DNA of 64,000 bases, from positions 24,858,007 through 24,922,006 of the forward strand of contig NC_087070.1 of assembly GCF_963678635.1 (NCBI RefSeq), in the 5' to 3' direction. The first letter of the stretch is position 1; every line of letters begins with the position of its first letter. Source of the DNA: Symsagittifera roscoffensis (lineage: Eukaryota > Xenacoelomorpha > Acoela > Convolutidae). Shown here piece after piece: positions 8,580 to 21,192 of the stretch. The position numbers were made by a program, and so were the translations under genes. The notes under the pieces are model-generated. The model was not told the origin of the DNA and did no database searches. It worked only from the letters and a program-made list of their open reading frames with translations.

Positions 8580-10960
8580 TTTGCAAACTATCGAGTAGTT
8601 TATTGAACTCGTTTTGTAATTGATAAATAAATCTGGCTTTTGTTTTTCTCAATTTCCAATCAAGTGATGCGTGGATATTTGTCATCACCCACAAATATCT
8701 GAACAGATTCAGTTATCAAAATTACTACTTTTTTCCTAAAAGGCAAGAAACAAAAGATAGTCACAGAAACGAGTTAATGTGACTTTTTTGAACTAAAGCA
8801 TTCCAACCGGCATGGTTCTCTGTATTTTGTATGTTATTTAAAAAATGCTTTAGAAAAGAATGTTTCACTTAGGCGGTCCAGGAACAACGAATCTATGATT
8901 TGCTTGAGCGACTCACGGTTTGTGATAAAGTTTTTAGTTTGAATTTTTTTGCAGTTCAACCACATTGAACTTTCAAAGCCTTCTCAGTACACATCATAAG
9001 CACCACTTTTCCTGAAAAGTATCCTGCGGCGCATGCAGTTTTCTAAACAAGAAGCCAACATCGCGCTCTCTCTTAATCGGCCTTATTTTTTGCAAAGTAT
9101 TATGGTGCTGGCTCGTTGCTACTAATTGAGACAATAATTCCTAGCTAAAACAAAACTTAAACTGATAGTTTGTTTTAAAAAAAAAATTCAAAAAGCATCG
9201 TCTTAAAAATGTATATTAAATAAACAAATATTAATTACGTTTGGGCTAGTCGACATACTTTCTAATCGAATTTGAATATATTTATTCAAATCGAGCTTAA
9301 AATTGAGCAGTCCTCATGACCATTATTTTAACACTCGTATATACGGCGGAAAGATCCACACATTGAAGTTTTATGGATAAAAATTTATTATAATGTCATG
9401 AAAATATGGGTGTTAAAATTCCGCCGTATATGTGGGTGTTAAAATAATGGTCATGAAAATTTACTAGTTATTTTTGCAAATTATCGAGTAGTTTATTAAA
9501 CTCGTTTTGTATTTGAGACTCAAATTTGGGTTTTGTTTTTCTCAATTTCCAATCAAGTTATGCGTGGATATTTGTCATCACCCACAAATATCTGAACAGA
9601 TTCAGTTATCAAAATTACTACTTTTTTCCTAAAAGGCAAGAAACAAAAGATAGTCACAGAAACGAGTTAATGTGACTTTTTTGAACTAAAGCATTCCAAC
9701 CGGCATGGTTATCTGTATTTTGTATGTTATTTAAAAAAATGCTTTAGAAAAGAATGGTTCACTTAGGCGTTCTAGGAACAACGAATCTATGATTTGCTTG
9801 AGCGACTCACGTTTTGTGATAAAGTTTTTAGTTTGAATTTTTTTCGCAGTTCAACCACAGTGAACTTTCAAAGCCTTCTCAGTACAGATCATAAGCACCG
9901 TTTTTCCTGAAAAGTTTCCTGCGGCGCATGCAGTTTTCTAAACAAGAAGCCAACATCGCGCTCTCTCTTAATCGGCCTTACTTTTTGCAAACTATCATGG
10001 TGCTGGCTCGTTGCTACTAATTGAGACAATAATTCCTAGCTAAAACAAATCTTAAACTGATAGTTTGTTTTTAAAAAAAATTCAAAAAGCATCGTCTTAA
10101 AAATGTATTTTAAATAAACATATATTAATTACGTTTGGGCTAGTCGACTTAGTTTCTAATCGAATTTGAATATATTTATTCAAATCAAGCTTAAAATTGA
10201 GCATTCCTCAAAACCATTATTTTAACACTCACATATACGGCGGAAAGATCCACACATTGAAGTTTTATGGATAAAAACTTATTATAATGTCATGAAAATA
10301 TGGGTGTTAAAATAGTAGTCATGAAAAATTAGTAGTTACTTTTGCAAATAATCGAGTAGTTAATTGAACTCGTTTTTTAGACTCAAATTTTGGTTGTGTT
10401 TTTCTCAAACTCTGATCCAGTGATGCGTGGATATTTGTAAGCCCCCATGAAAATTTGTGCAGATTTAATTATAAAAATTGCGTTTTCTCCCTAACGGAAA
10501 AGAAACAAAAGATGGTCACAGAAACGAATTTAATTTAACTTTTTTTGAAATACATTCCAACCGCTATGGCTTCTGTATTTTTCGTGTTTCTTAAATATAT
10601 ATTTGAGAAAACGAATGGTTCACTTTGGGTGGTCCAGGAACAGTGAATCTATGATTTGCTTGAAAGACGGACGGTTTTGTGAAAAAGCTTTTTGTTTGAT
10701 TTTTTTTGTAGTTCGATCACACTGAATTTTAAAAAGGTGTTCAAAATGATTTCGTTTTATAAATGCATACCTAATAAACCATTTTAATTACGATTGGTCG
10801 ATAAATTTTCTAATCGAATTTGAAAAAGCTTATGCAAATTAAGCTTCTGAAACTTAATTTTGAGCAGTCGCCAAGACCATTTAATTAACAAAGATCCCCG
10901 TATTGAATTTTTTTGGATATATATGGATAAATTGATTATAATGTCATTTTGTGGCCAATC
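8580..10960. repeat. Three tandem copies of a ~0.88-kb repeat
   Basis: The block starting 'atcgagtagttta' recurs at 8590, 9483 and 10350, giving periods of 893 and 867 bp. Copies 1 and 2 are very similar along their whole length (for example 'gatgcgtggatatttgtcatcaccc' at about 8663 and 9558). Copy 3 is more diverged and fades out around 10960. No coding potential was seen. Confidence 0.85.
9314..9456. repeat. Stem-loop inside tandem copy 1
   Basis: The left arm 'tcatgaccattattttaac' plus 'tatacggcgga' at 9314-9350 is matched in reverse complement by 'tccgccgtata' plus 'gttaaaataatggtcatga' at 9419-9456. In copy 2 (about 10206-10323) the inner part of the right arm is missing, so only the outer stem remains. 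Confidence 0.75.
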
Positions 10961-12044
10961 TCCACTTAATTAAAAAAAATAATTATAATCAGTTGAAGTT
11001 GGATCACTTGCCACTCTCATTGAAACGTAAAATCCATTTTATTTTGATAACAGTCAAAATTATTAAAATGTTTTTGAGAAAATAATTCTACTTTTTAAAA
11101 TTAAGTCTGATTTTTTCAAACATTATTGGTTAGTTTTGTTAACAAATTCTGGGTTATTTAAAGCATAATTTACGTTCTTTAGAAAAAAGTTGATCTTACT
11201 ATACGTTATTTTTTTTATATACGTTATATTTGTTCCTTTTTTCACTTTTTTTTTACTTTTTCTTCAATTTCCTAATTTTTTTGCCCTCTATCTAGCTGTT
11301 TTAATTACGTTACGATCTAAGAGTACCTTTTTTAGGGTTGACCATCAAAATGCAATGTCGGTCAGCCCGCTCTAAAAACCGGGTAAAAGAAACCATTTTG
11401 GTTGGTTTGTTCGAAAAGCTTTCTCTGTACTCTTACAGAAATGTCTAAGTACATCTCTGAGCCACCCAAAATGCAGAAGAAAAATTAACCAGAGTAAAAA
11501 AAATGCAGAGTAAATTAACCCTAGCAGGGAGCGTAACTTAATACTGTTTGTTTTTGTTGAGTTGTTGGAAAACAGCTGTTGGAAAATTCACAAACGAATC
11601 TAACAAAACTTCTTCTATATACTTTCAAGGGTGGTTTGTAAACGTGCAAAAAACTGGTTTCTCTATGGCGTTAAGAAATTGCTGCTTTTTTATAATCTTA
11701 TTACAAAAGCACATGCATTTTTCTGTTTTCAATAAAAAAAGTGTCAAGGGTCAAGGACTTAATCCAAAACTGTTGCTGACTACCTGGCAATTGAGTCTTA
11801 GAATGATTTCGTTGGTTAGCATAGTACGAAAAGGGCTAAACTGTGTTTGTATCCCGAGTCGAGGGTTTATGTTTTGACTTTCAAAGTCGAGCACAATTTC
11901 AGTGCTTGACCGAAAAAGAATAGTCACTTAATAGAAACTTACCTCGGGCTCAGTCAAAACTAACCTCCAGCGGTCAGAAACTAACGGTCGAAATTTGACC
12001 GAGAACGTTCAAAACATACGGTGATCTGGGTATCCAGAGTTGTT
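10961..12044. other. Non-coding sequence
   Basis: I see no gene. The ORFs here are short, AT-driven and without recognisable domains. An imperfect hairpin (tttttagggttgacc / ggtcagcccgctctaaaaa) lies at about 11330-11380. Confidence 0.4.
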
Positions 12045-12655
12045 TCATGACAATTTATCCCTTACCTTTTTATCCCAGGCGAAGCTATCCCAGTCAAAAA
12101 TATCCCAGAAATAAAAATAGCCCAGGACGATGTAGCCTACGCTAATTAAAATATCCCATCTGAGGAATCGAAAAAATTAAAATATCGCAAAAGAATAACC
12201 AAACGAAATGAAACCAAGATGCCGAAATTGAACTAATCTCATGGCTGTGCTCGTGATTGAACGAAATAATGGTTTCGTCGCAAGTTATTAGGGTCATTGG
12301 GCATTTATGTGAACGCCATTTTACACAACGCCATATTACCATATGAGTTTTACCGTAGATAAATTCTGTCATATTGGTGTTCATTGGATTGGTGCTATGT
12401 GTTTAATGATATGTCTTTGCATTGTGTTTCATTATCAAAATTTTCTCAATTATGACTCCATTAACAGGTTGAAAAATAATATTTAAGCCTTAGAAAAGAG
12501 TCTTTTACCAATAGCACTATCTCTATATGGCGTCTCGAAATAATTGACGTGGGCTATTTTGGTATGGGCTATTGTGTCCATTGGGATATATTGGTATGGG
12601 ATATTTTGTAATGGGATACTTTCGTATGGGATACTTTGTCCTGTCACCGACTTTC
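12045..12655. mobile_element. Inverted-repeat element with TATCCCA arrays and a FLYWCH fragment
   Basis: The left end (about 12045-12165) holds repeated 'tatccca(g)' words spaced 15-20 bp. The right end (about 12555-12655) holds the same words in reverse complement ('tgggata'). Together they form terminal inverted repeats built from short tandem units, as in foldback-type elements. Between them on the - strand is a FLYWCH-type zinc-finger reading frame. FLYWCH/WRKY-GCM1 fingers are common in Mutator-like transposases, so this is probably a shrunken MULE-type element. No flanking duplication was recognised. Confidence 0.6.
12142..12384 (-). pseudogene. FLYWCH zinc-finger fragment (transposase-derived)
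   Basis: The - strand frame of 80 codons contains YGKTHMVIWRC, then KCPMTL and FNHEHSHE. That is W-x-C, C, and H-x-H in the order and spacing of a FLYWCH DNA-binding finger (C-x7-C, H-x-H). The typical N-terminal F-L-Y half and any catalytic DDE region are absent. The frame lies inside an inverted-repeat element, so I read it as a leftover of a Mutator-like transposase, not a host gene. Confidence 0.6.
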
Positions 12656-12741
12656 GCTGCTTTCTGACTGACCAAATTTGTAAGTAGTTTTGGCCCGAGT
12701 TTTGTTCCGGTCGTCGCGAGATTTAATAAGTTTCTTCAAGT

Positions 12742-13071
12742 AGAATCAGTATGCATGTTGATTATTCATTTCAATCAATCGAGATTCAAATTGCTCAGGT
12801 CACCTAATTTCAGACACAAAGTGAGCCTGTTTTTTTCAAGCTGCCGCAGTTTGGGGTCAATTTGATGAATTCATTGTGTGTTATTTTTCTAAACATTAGC
12901 ATGAAAATGTTTAGAAAAAAAACACATAAAACGTTTATCAAAATGACTCTAAACTGCGGAAGCTTGAAGAGAAGCACAAATTTTTGTCTAAAAATAGTTG
13001 ACCTGAGCAATTGAATAGAGCTTCTGGTACTTGATTGGTTGAAAAGAACAATCAATACATTTACTGATTCT
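12742..13071. mobile_element. 330-bp foldback (MITE-like) element
   Basis: The two halves are reverse complements over about 155 bp each, with a loop of roughly 10 bp near 12900. The left end 'agaatcagta' pairs with 'tactgattct' at the right end. Inner landmarks are 'attgctcaggtca' (left) against 'tgacctgagcaatt' (right), and 'tttctaaacatt' against 'aatgtttagaaa'. It has no coding capacity, and a target duplication is not evident. Confidence 0.85.
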
Positions 13072-13600
13072 GCTAAAAAAAAATCATATTATATCTCGCT
13101 GAGCACGGAACAAAGCTCATAAAAACACAGAACGCCATAGCGGTTCCATTGTTTAATTTCAAACAGAAAAATTACATTAAAACTCATTTCTGTGACTAGC
13201 TGTTGTTTCTTGTCTACTAGGAAATAAATCACGACCTTAATAATGAAATCTGAACTAATATTCAGTTGGATAAGCAATATCTATGCATTACTTAATTACA
13301 ATTTGAGAAGACATAAAAAACCAGATCAATTTCTCAAATACAAAATGAATTCAGTTAACTGCAGAACTCGCTTTTTTCAATGTCATTGCAAATTAAGCAC
13401 GGAACAAATTAAAACTTGGAAATATACATCCAATAAAATGGTTATTGCACACATGTTACATAAATGTTATTATTTGTCCTTTAATAGGTCTATTTGAAAT
13501 TCCTGAATAATTACCATCCTGTCTGCGCTTGTCAGGAGGGTCAGGTTGCTTTTTTGTCGAATTTCAAAATACGTACAGATCTTAGAACGTATACCTTGCA
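13072..13600. other. AT-rich non-coding sequence
   Basis: I see nothing recognisable; small ORFs on both strands lack domains. Confidence 0.4.
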
Positions 13601-13609
13601 AACATCGAC

Positions 13610-13815
13610 CCAAAATTGCAAACCAAAGTTGCGCAAATCACTTTGGTAGCGCAAAATCGCTACATCTTGTTTTTGAGTTGCGCGAAATCGCAAAAAAAAA
13701 TGTTTAGTCGGGCAAAGTCGCGCAAATATTTCGGTAGGCATGGTCGCAACATACCCGATTTGGGTCGCAATGGTCGCAGCATACCCATTTTGAGTCGCAA
13801 TGGTCGCAACATAAG
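13610..13815. repeat. Short tandem repeat around 'ggtcgcaacatac'
   Basis: The motif 'atggtcgca(a/g)catacc' recurs three times at about 13738-13815 with a ~36-bp period. Related 'gcgcaaa(t)cgc' words precede it from 13630. It translates as a GRN(G/R)xIP-like repeat, but there is no sign that it is coding. Confidence 0.6.
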
Positions 13816-13859
13816 TCCCCGATCTCGAGCCGGGTATCTTTCATCATAAAAGCGATTGA

Positions 13860-15290
13860 TTTATGGCAATAAGGACGGTTTTTCATACAACTGCCGAGTT
13901 AACGAAAGTTGTAGTTTAAGAGAAGGATCCTGACAGTAGTTTAAAATTTTCAGATGGAACTTCTGCTCAATTTTATTTACGGTGGCACAGATAATTACAT
14001 CAACTCATCAACAGATTTCAATTTGAGGAGAATTTTTTTGAATTGAGCTTAACATTCTCCTTACTGCTAGTTGCTGCCTTACTGCTAGTTTCTCATCGCA
14101 AAGTGACCCTCGGTTTCAATTGATGATATTTTCAGTTGATCCTCCAGGAGCTCTTAAGCATTAGTTTCAGCTAAAAATTTGTTTTAGCCCGGAAGCGATT
14201 TCATGAAAAAAGTAGGAATACTTGCACATGTAAAGGTAAATGTTTGGAGCAGAGCGCATGAAAAAAGTATCAGTGTCGTCAACCTGTGAAACCATAAGTA
14301 CAGTAAAGATTTTGTTGATGTCAGATACTTTCGGGAATTGGATTTACTATAGTTCCGATAAGGATGACAAATATTAAATGTTCTCTCTTTGCGAAAGATT
14401 TCTTATTAATTTTGCTTAAAGCTTCGAATAGCATTGCAGTTAATGATTGTTTGCATTTGTTTTTTGAGTTTATTTTTTCATAAGAAATCAGATAGTTAGA
14501 TAATCTTTTGAGAAGTATTTTTGATTTTGAGAACATTTGACTATTTTATAGCAATAAACTTCAAAAAAAATGTCGCAGAGATCTGATTGTATTTCTTTAA
14601 CTATTTAGAATAATTTTTCTGACTTTTTATATTTTCCTCATTTTAAAACTCAGATACGGATTTTTTTATGCACTCAAATACGGCAATTTTTTTTCGCGTT
14701 CCTTCTCACAGAAATTAAAATTTCTTCGTTGGAGCTGAGTATAGACTATCCTTAATTTTCAATCCCCTAGTCTGTTAGATTTACAGAAGAGCCACGATTG
14801 TGCCAAGATTTGTTCCGATAATGCTGAAATATAATATATTTGCTCATTGCAAAGTTTCTCATTAATTACTGCCGAGCTGAATCCTGAACTGAACTTAGTT
14901 ATTTTAATCTACGAAAGTAACAAACTAAGTTCTAATATAGACTCTGTTTATGTTCAGCTTTGATGGCTACCAGCTAGTGACTTAGTATCACGAGGACAGA
15001 ACCCCATGCTTTTCGGAACGTTATGTCGCCTGAGTTGAACGTTAAACAACGGTTTCTATGCCATCATCTTATATATTAAATGAAGGTCTTAGTGCGCTAT
15101 GGACGCAACGTTTTAACTTTTCTATCGAGCACAACGTTTAAGAATCATTCAAAGCAACCATCAGAGAAAGATGAACTCGATCCAACTTCAAGGCTAGACA
15201 GTAATTGCCTACTTTTGTCCAAAATTTTGCGTTAACAGATTCTTTTCAGTCTGAAACGAATAAACTGAAAACAGCAACCTTCATGCTGAA
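13860..15290. other. Non-coding sequence
   Basis: I see no gene or clear repeat boundary. A local duplication 'ccttactgctagtt' occurs at about 14059-14090. Confidence 0.35.
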
Positions 15291-17890
15291 AATTTTTTTT
15301 CGAAAACGGATTCGGTCCATGAAATAAATATTTCAAAGTTTCATAGCTTTATCATTCAAAAGTTATTATCTATAAATCTATCTTAGAAGTCGGTCCACAA
15401 AATAAGTTTCAAAGTTTCATAGCTTGAATAGCTTGCTTAGAAAACTTTAAGCTTTTCGCAAACTGATTCGGCTTATAGATAACTTGAATTATATCAAAGT
15501 TTCTAGCTAAAAAAGCTTGCTTAGAAGAACTTAATTGTTTCACGAACTTATTCAGTCTATGAACTAAATTGAAATATTTCAAAGTTTCGTAGCTTGAAAA
15601 GCTTGCTTAGAAAAACTTAAAACTTCGCAAACCGATTTAGTCTACTTAAAAACTTGAAAACGTTTAAAGTTTTATAGATTGCGTACAGTTTGCTCTATGA
15701 AATAACTTGAAATTTTGCAATGTTAAATCACTCAATTAGCTCCCTAGGAAAAAATTTTTCCTGATGGCGAACTGATTCGCTTAAAGAATTAAGTTGAAAT
15801 TTTTGAAACTTTTATTGCTTGAATAGCTTGCATAAGAAAATTCTAATTTTTCTCAAAACGGTTTTTGAAGTAATTGGAAAATTCACCGCTTGAATGGCTT
15901 CACTTGACACTTAAATTGTTTGCCATATAATTCCTTTTAAGAAATAAATCAAGATATTTCAAATTTTCATAGCTTGAATAGCTTGCTTACGAAAGCCTTT
16001 AAATTTTTGAGAACCGTTTGCTCTTGTTTGAAAGAACTTTAAATATTTCAAAAAATCATCAATTGAATAATCTGGCTACAATAACATGATTTTTTTCGAT
16101 CCGATTTTCTTTTTGAGGTGTTTAAGAGGTTCATTGCTTGTTCACTAGTGCAACAAGTTCACTAGGAAAAACTTTTTCTGTTCGCAAACTGAGTCGCTTA
16201 AAGAAATAAATTGAAATTTTTCAAATTTTTGTTGCTTGAATAGTTTGCAGGGGAAAACTTTAATTTTTCTCAAAACGGTTTGCATGAGAATTAACTTAAA
16301 AAATTTTAAATTTCTTAGCTTGAAAATCTTGCCTAAGAACAACTTATTTTTTTTTTCGCGGAACGATTGACTCTATAAAATAAGTTGAAATATTTTTTTA
16401 AAATTTCGTAGCTTTAAAAGCTTGCTTAGAAAAACTTAAATCTTCGCAAACCGATTTAGTCTACACAAAAACTTGAAAAATTTCAAAGTTTCATAGTTTG
16501 AATAGCTTGCTTAGAAAACATAAAATTTTGGTAAAACGATTCGTTCTACAAAGCGCTTGGATTTTTTTCAAAGTTCGTGGCTTGATTAGCTCGCGCAGAA
16601 AATTTTATTTTCGCAAGACGTTTCCTAATAAATAACTTAAAAATATTTAAATTTTTAATAGCTACAATAGCTTGATCAAGTGAATTTTGATTTTTTTCGA
16701 ACTGATTCGCTCTATTAGCCCGCTCCATTAGCTCGCTTAAGAAAAAACTTAAATTTTCGCAAAATGTTTTGATCTAAGCAACTCGAAATTTTTTAATTGA
16801 TTCTAGCTTCAATAACTTGCGTCACTAAAACGTGAGTGTTTTTGAGTAATCTACCTACAAAAAACGTAAGTTTTTGCGGACCGATTTGTTCTATGAGACG
16901 TTACGGAGTTTCATTTCTTGAATGACTTCAACGGAAACTTAAAATGTTCACCATCTGATTCTCTTCATTAAATAACGGGAACTTTTTCAGCTTTATAGCT
17001 TGAATAGCTTGATTTTAAGAAACGCAAACTCTTTGCGTACAGTTTGCTCTATGAAATAACTTGAAATTTTTCAATGTTAAATCACTCAACTAGCTCTCTA
17101 GGAAAAAATTTCTACTGATGGCGAACTGATTCGCTTAAAGAATTAAGTTGAAATTTTTGAAACTTTTATTGCTTGAATAGCTTGCATAAGAAAATTCTAA
17201 TTTTTCTCAAAACGGTTTTTGAAGTAATTGGAAAATTCACCGCTTGAATGGCTTCACTTGACACTTAAATTGTTTGCCATATAATTCATTTTAAGAAATA
17301 AATCAAGATATTTCAAATTTTCATAGCTTGAATAGCTTGCTTACGAAAAACTTTAATTTTTTGAGAACCGTTTGCTTTTGTTTGAAAGAACTTTAAATAT
17401 TTCAAAATTTCATCAATTGAATAATCTGGCTACAAAAACATGATTTTTTTTCGATCCGATTTGCTTTTTGAGGTGTTTAAGAGGTTCATTGCTTGTTCAC
17501 TAGTTCAACAAGTTCACTAGGAAAAACTTTTTCTGTTCGCAAACTGATTCGCTTAAAGAAATAATTTGAACTTGAATAGCTTGCAGGGGAAAATTTTAAT
17601 TTTTCTTAAAACGGTTTGCATGAGAATTACCTTAAAAAATTTTAAATTTCTTAGCATGAAAATCTTGCCTAAGAACAACTTATTTTTTTCGCGGAACGAT
17701 TGACTCTATAAAATAAGTTGAAATTTTTCAAATTTTCATCGCTTGAATGGCTTCAAAAAAAAACCTCAAAATTTTTGTCATCCGATTCGCTGCATGAAAT
17801 AACTTGAATTAATTTCATGAAATAAATAACCTGAAATTGTTCAAATTTTGTTGCTTGAGTAGCTTAATTAGAATAACAACTAACTTTTTG
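15290..17890. repeat. Satellite array 1 (orientation A), with a ~1.35-kb higher-order duplication
   Basis: The region is made of diverged units of roughly 80-110 bp. Their core reads 'catagcttgaatagcttgc', then 'ttagaaaaactta', a 'cgcaaaccgattcg' word, and 'ctatgaaataacttgaa'. On top of this, a block starting 'gcgtacagtttgctctatg' occurs at 15681 and again at 17035 and is closely matched for about 700 bp, giving a higher-order period of 1354 bp. The same satellite in reverse orientation fills 45420-51900. Confidence 0.85.
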
Positions 17891-18730
17891 CCAGCCGATT
17901 GATTATCGGAGACGGTCTTAAAGGTAAACATTAGATGCAAGCTGGCTCGACCTTAGCCGATTCTAAACTGAACCTGTTACACCCCCTGAAATTAGGTTAC
18001 ACCCCCTGAAACGTATGTTACGACATCTTGAATAAAGTTTTGGGAAGTTTGACAAAAAGATCATTGCTCCTTGATCAAAAAACACTTCTTTTATCGTCTA
18101 TAACCAATTAATAATTATGAAAAATGTGTTGTTAGGCATGCGTTGTGATTAAAATTTCAAAAGTTGGTCAGTTTGCTGGATGATTTAATGAATGCATAAA
18201 TTGTTCAAGCAAACTGGCAGAATGATCTAGTTCTCATCGTTGGCATGCTCACTGGCACTATTTCTTTTAGCCCCCAATTGCTTGGATATGATATACATGA
18301 GAGTTTTCGACCGGGAGCACTGCTATTTTCATATCAAATGTTTTTTTTAACGAATTGCCCAGATTAATGTCGCTACGCAAACTGAGTCTATAAGCAGCCT
18401 CAACAAAATTCCAGTAATTTATCGCAAAATGGTGAAGCTAGAAGTTTACCCACATCATCAGCTAATCAGTAGAAAAAATCACTTTACCTACTCATCAATT
18501 TTAACCAAAGCAGGAAGAACCGATTTATTGACCACTTAATTTACCTAAAAAGTTGAATTGATGTTCAAGCTATTGGGTTCCATTAATTCTCTACTAGACG
18601 CACGCAAACTATACCTTTTATTGCTTACAAAATTTTCAGTATATTAATTTAAATTTTACAATAAAATGTTTGATAAACTATAAATTTTGAACTGTCAATA
18701 TGCTTGCGGTAGTTTCTATAATTAACAAAA
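17891..18730. other. Non-coding sequence
   Basis: I see no gene. A 16-base word 'gttacaccccctgaaa' occurs twice in a row at about 17976-18011. Confidence 0.4.
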
Positions 18731-19210
18731 CTGCTCGTATCAGGTCGAAGCCCTGCATGTTCCGACTGCCTTTTAAGGTTTATGGGGCAGTAATAACATT
18801 AAAAAGTTAAATGTAATTAAAAAAATGAAAAAAAAAAATTCTAAAATTTGAAATTTTTAATGAACATCATCCCCCCACACGCCATATAAAGTACAAAACG
18901 ATAGATTTTGCTCCTTGTAACAAATCAATTATGGCAAATAAGCTCTTTCAACCAAATGGAACGATTTCTAAGACGGATTAAGTCTCCGCTTACGCGTCAA
19001 AATGGCAATCTTTAAACCCCCATAACCTTACGAAAATGATCACAGGTGAAATATCTTTTCAAATTTGAGCTCCGGACAACAATGCCTTTCGAATGATATT
19101 TAAAAAATTTCCGTCAAAAATGGCTATTTAAAAAGTCGAAATTTGTCTGAAGGAAAAAAAACCCACCCGAGCACAAATATTCCGTTACTTTCGTATCGAA
19201 AGTCGGAACA
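18731..19210 (+). repeat. ~0.5-kb dispersed element, copy 1
   Basis: It runs from 'ctgctcgtatcagg' to 'cgaaagtcggaaca'. An inner TGTTCCGACT near the left is the reverse complement of AGTCGGAACA at the right end, giving a 10-bp inverted pair. Closely related full-length copies are at 25171-25706 and 62513-63042. All share an internal 'acacgccatataaagtac' word (TATA-like). There is no ORF, so it is non-autonomous. 'aacaaaa' on both sides may be a target duplication. Confidence 0.75.
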
Positions 19211-20970
19211 ATAACAAAAAGTTCGAGCTGACTAAATTAGTTAAAAGAGCAATTGACCATTTTAAAAAAAGTATGCATACAATTCTAGGTTATCAGACTA
19301 AACTTGTGCCTCACTCAAGCTTGTCTGAAAAAAGCTATTGCTTATTTACATAAATCTGTATGTCCGAACTTTTTGCAAATCTCTATATTAAGACTAATAT
19401 CTGAAAGAAATTTTTAAAATGTGGTTCAGAGCTGAAAGCGGGTAGATCCCAGGCGGGTTTGAACTTACGTTAGTTTGAGCTTGTTTAATTTTTTGAAGAC
19501 TTTATCCATGATGCTAAAACGTAAAAGGGATGGATGATTATCAGGCAAATTGAAATCAGGCAAGCTAATTAGTCATAAGAATTCCTTTTACGACTTGTTC
19601 ATTTTGAGGTCGTGTAAGGAAGTGTTATGACCAATCAGCTTGCCGGGCATCAATTTCGAAAACTTTGGGTGCGGGATAATAATTTAATTTACGCTTTTCA
19701 GCATCAAGGATAAAAACTTAAAAATATTGCACAGGCAAATTTTGGAAGTTTAAAGCAAATTTTGGATAGTGCGTTGCATACCTGGCCGGGAACACACCGT
19801 TTTCACTTATGATTCACATTTCCAAACTCTATTTCAGATATTGATCTGAATAAAACCACCCCGTGTATATTTACTGCTTCTTCGAAAATAGGAACAATGA
19901 ATTTTTTAAAGGTTTATTCAAAAATAAACAGTGTCCCTGGTTGTAACCGGAAGCAAACATCCCTATCAGGTAGTGTAAGTTTGGAGTATCTGCCGGTATA
20001 TTGTCCCCGACGATGTTTTTGAATGTTTTTCAGTTGCAAATTTACATTTGAGTACAAAATAGTAGCCATCATGTTTTATGAGTGTTGTTATTTTGTTCTC
20101 AAACACAACTTTTTAATTCGGAAACATTATTTCATAATCCTTCGGAGAAAATATATAGGCAGGTTTCCCTAAATAATTTTTTCTAATAGTACTAGCTTAT
20201 TATTTCTCTTCCTGGTTAGTTTTTCATGCTGCAGAAAATCTTTTAGAAAAACCCGAAATCGAAAAGTTAGAAAAAAACAAATGTTTGAGAAGTATGACCT
20301 TTTTTGAAACCCTGTAGCTGCCGAAACTACAAACGATGCTTGAAATTGATTTTGGGATTTGCTATTTACAAAATAAACAACGAGAAACAACATCATTTTG
20401 GAGGCCAGGGTCAAAACAATGTACACAGTTTGAAAACACGGTCAGGTGACAAAATAAAATTGACTTTGGAATAGAGCAAACGAACAGCGAACATAAAGCA
20501 AAGGAAACGAACAAAACTTTTGTCCAAGATGATCAAGACAGGGACAGGTGGTTCGCGTCTTACAGGTAGGACTCATGGTGCTAGCAAAAATTATTATAAA
20601 TGCTAAAAAGTTTACAAACTTATAACTTTAATTTACAAATAAGTTTATAAATAAATATAAATCTAGAATTTCGCCGTATGCAACAGCATTTAAACGTTAC
20701 AGAACCTTTTTCAAACAATTTTTTTGAAGTCTGTTCATATAACGACGGACCTTTAGCCACTGTTTCGTTTTTGACTACAATTTTATCAGTCTTTATTGAA
20801 GTTTTCAGAAAAAAGTTTCAAGAACAAAACAATTTCAAGTTTTCAAAATCTAATTTCGATTTTTTTTAATTTGCCGAAATAACTCTCATCGGCGCACAGC
20901 AACCGAATATTCTGGTTCAAGTATGTATTTCTCAGATCTGCACTCACATTAATTCGATTTGTCTTTAAAG
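19211..20970. other. Non-coding sequence upstream of the MACPF exons
   Basis: I see no gene. The MACPF gene's first exon, with its start codon, and the promoter should lie here or further upstream, but I could not identify them. Confidence 0.35.
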
Positions 20971-21192
20971 CTAGCCCGGCTGTTCTGCTGCTTTTGGGTG
21001 TGGCGTGTGCGATAGTGTCGGCCAGGGTGGGTAAATCTAACCCTGCCCCTTCCTATGCTTCCTATGAGGAAAGTATAGAGGCGCAGTGTGGGTCTGATGT
21101 GCCTGGGGGCGTGGCTCTTCTGAGAAGGGGCGTGGATATTACCGCAGTTGATATACTTAATCTACACATGGACACTGACGCCGGATTCAAAG
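20971..21192 (+). CDS. MACPF gene, exon with signal peptide-like run
   Basis: The acceptor is 'gtctttaaag' and the donor AAAG|GTCACA, phase 1. It encodes the leucine-rich hydrophobic run, a spacer with YASYEESIEAQCG, and the start of the MACPF domain (GVDITAVDILNLHMDTDAGF). An alternative acceptor 'ctag' lies four bases further on, at 20973-20974. Confidence 0.75.

Noticed and set aside
17976-18011. Doubled 'gttacaccccctgaaa' as a regulatory site
   Set aside because: Only two copies, no nearby gene, no known factor that I can name with confidence.
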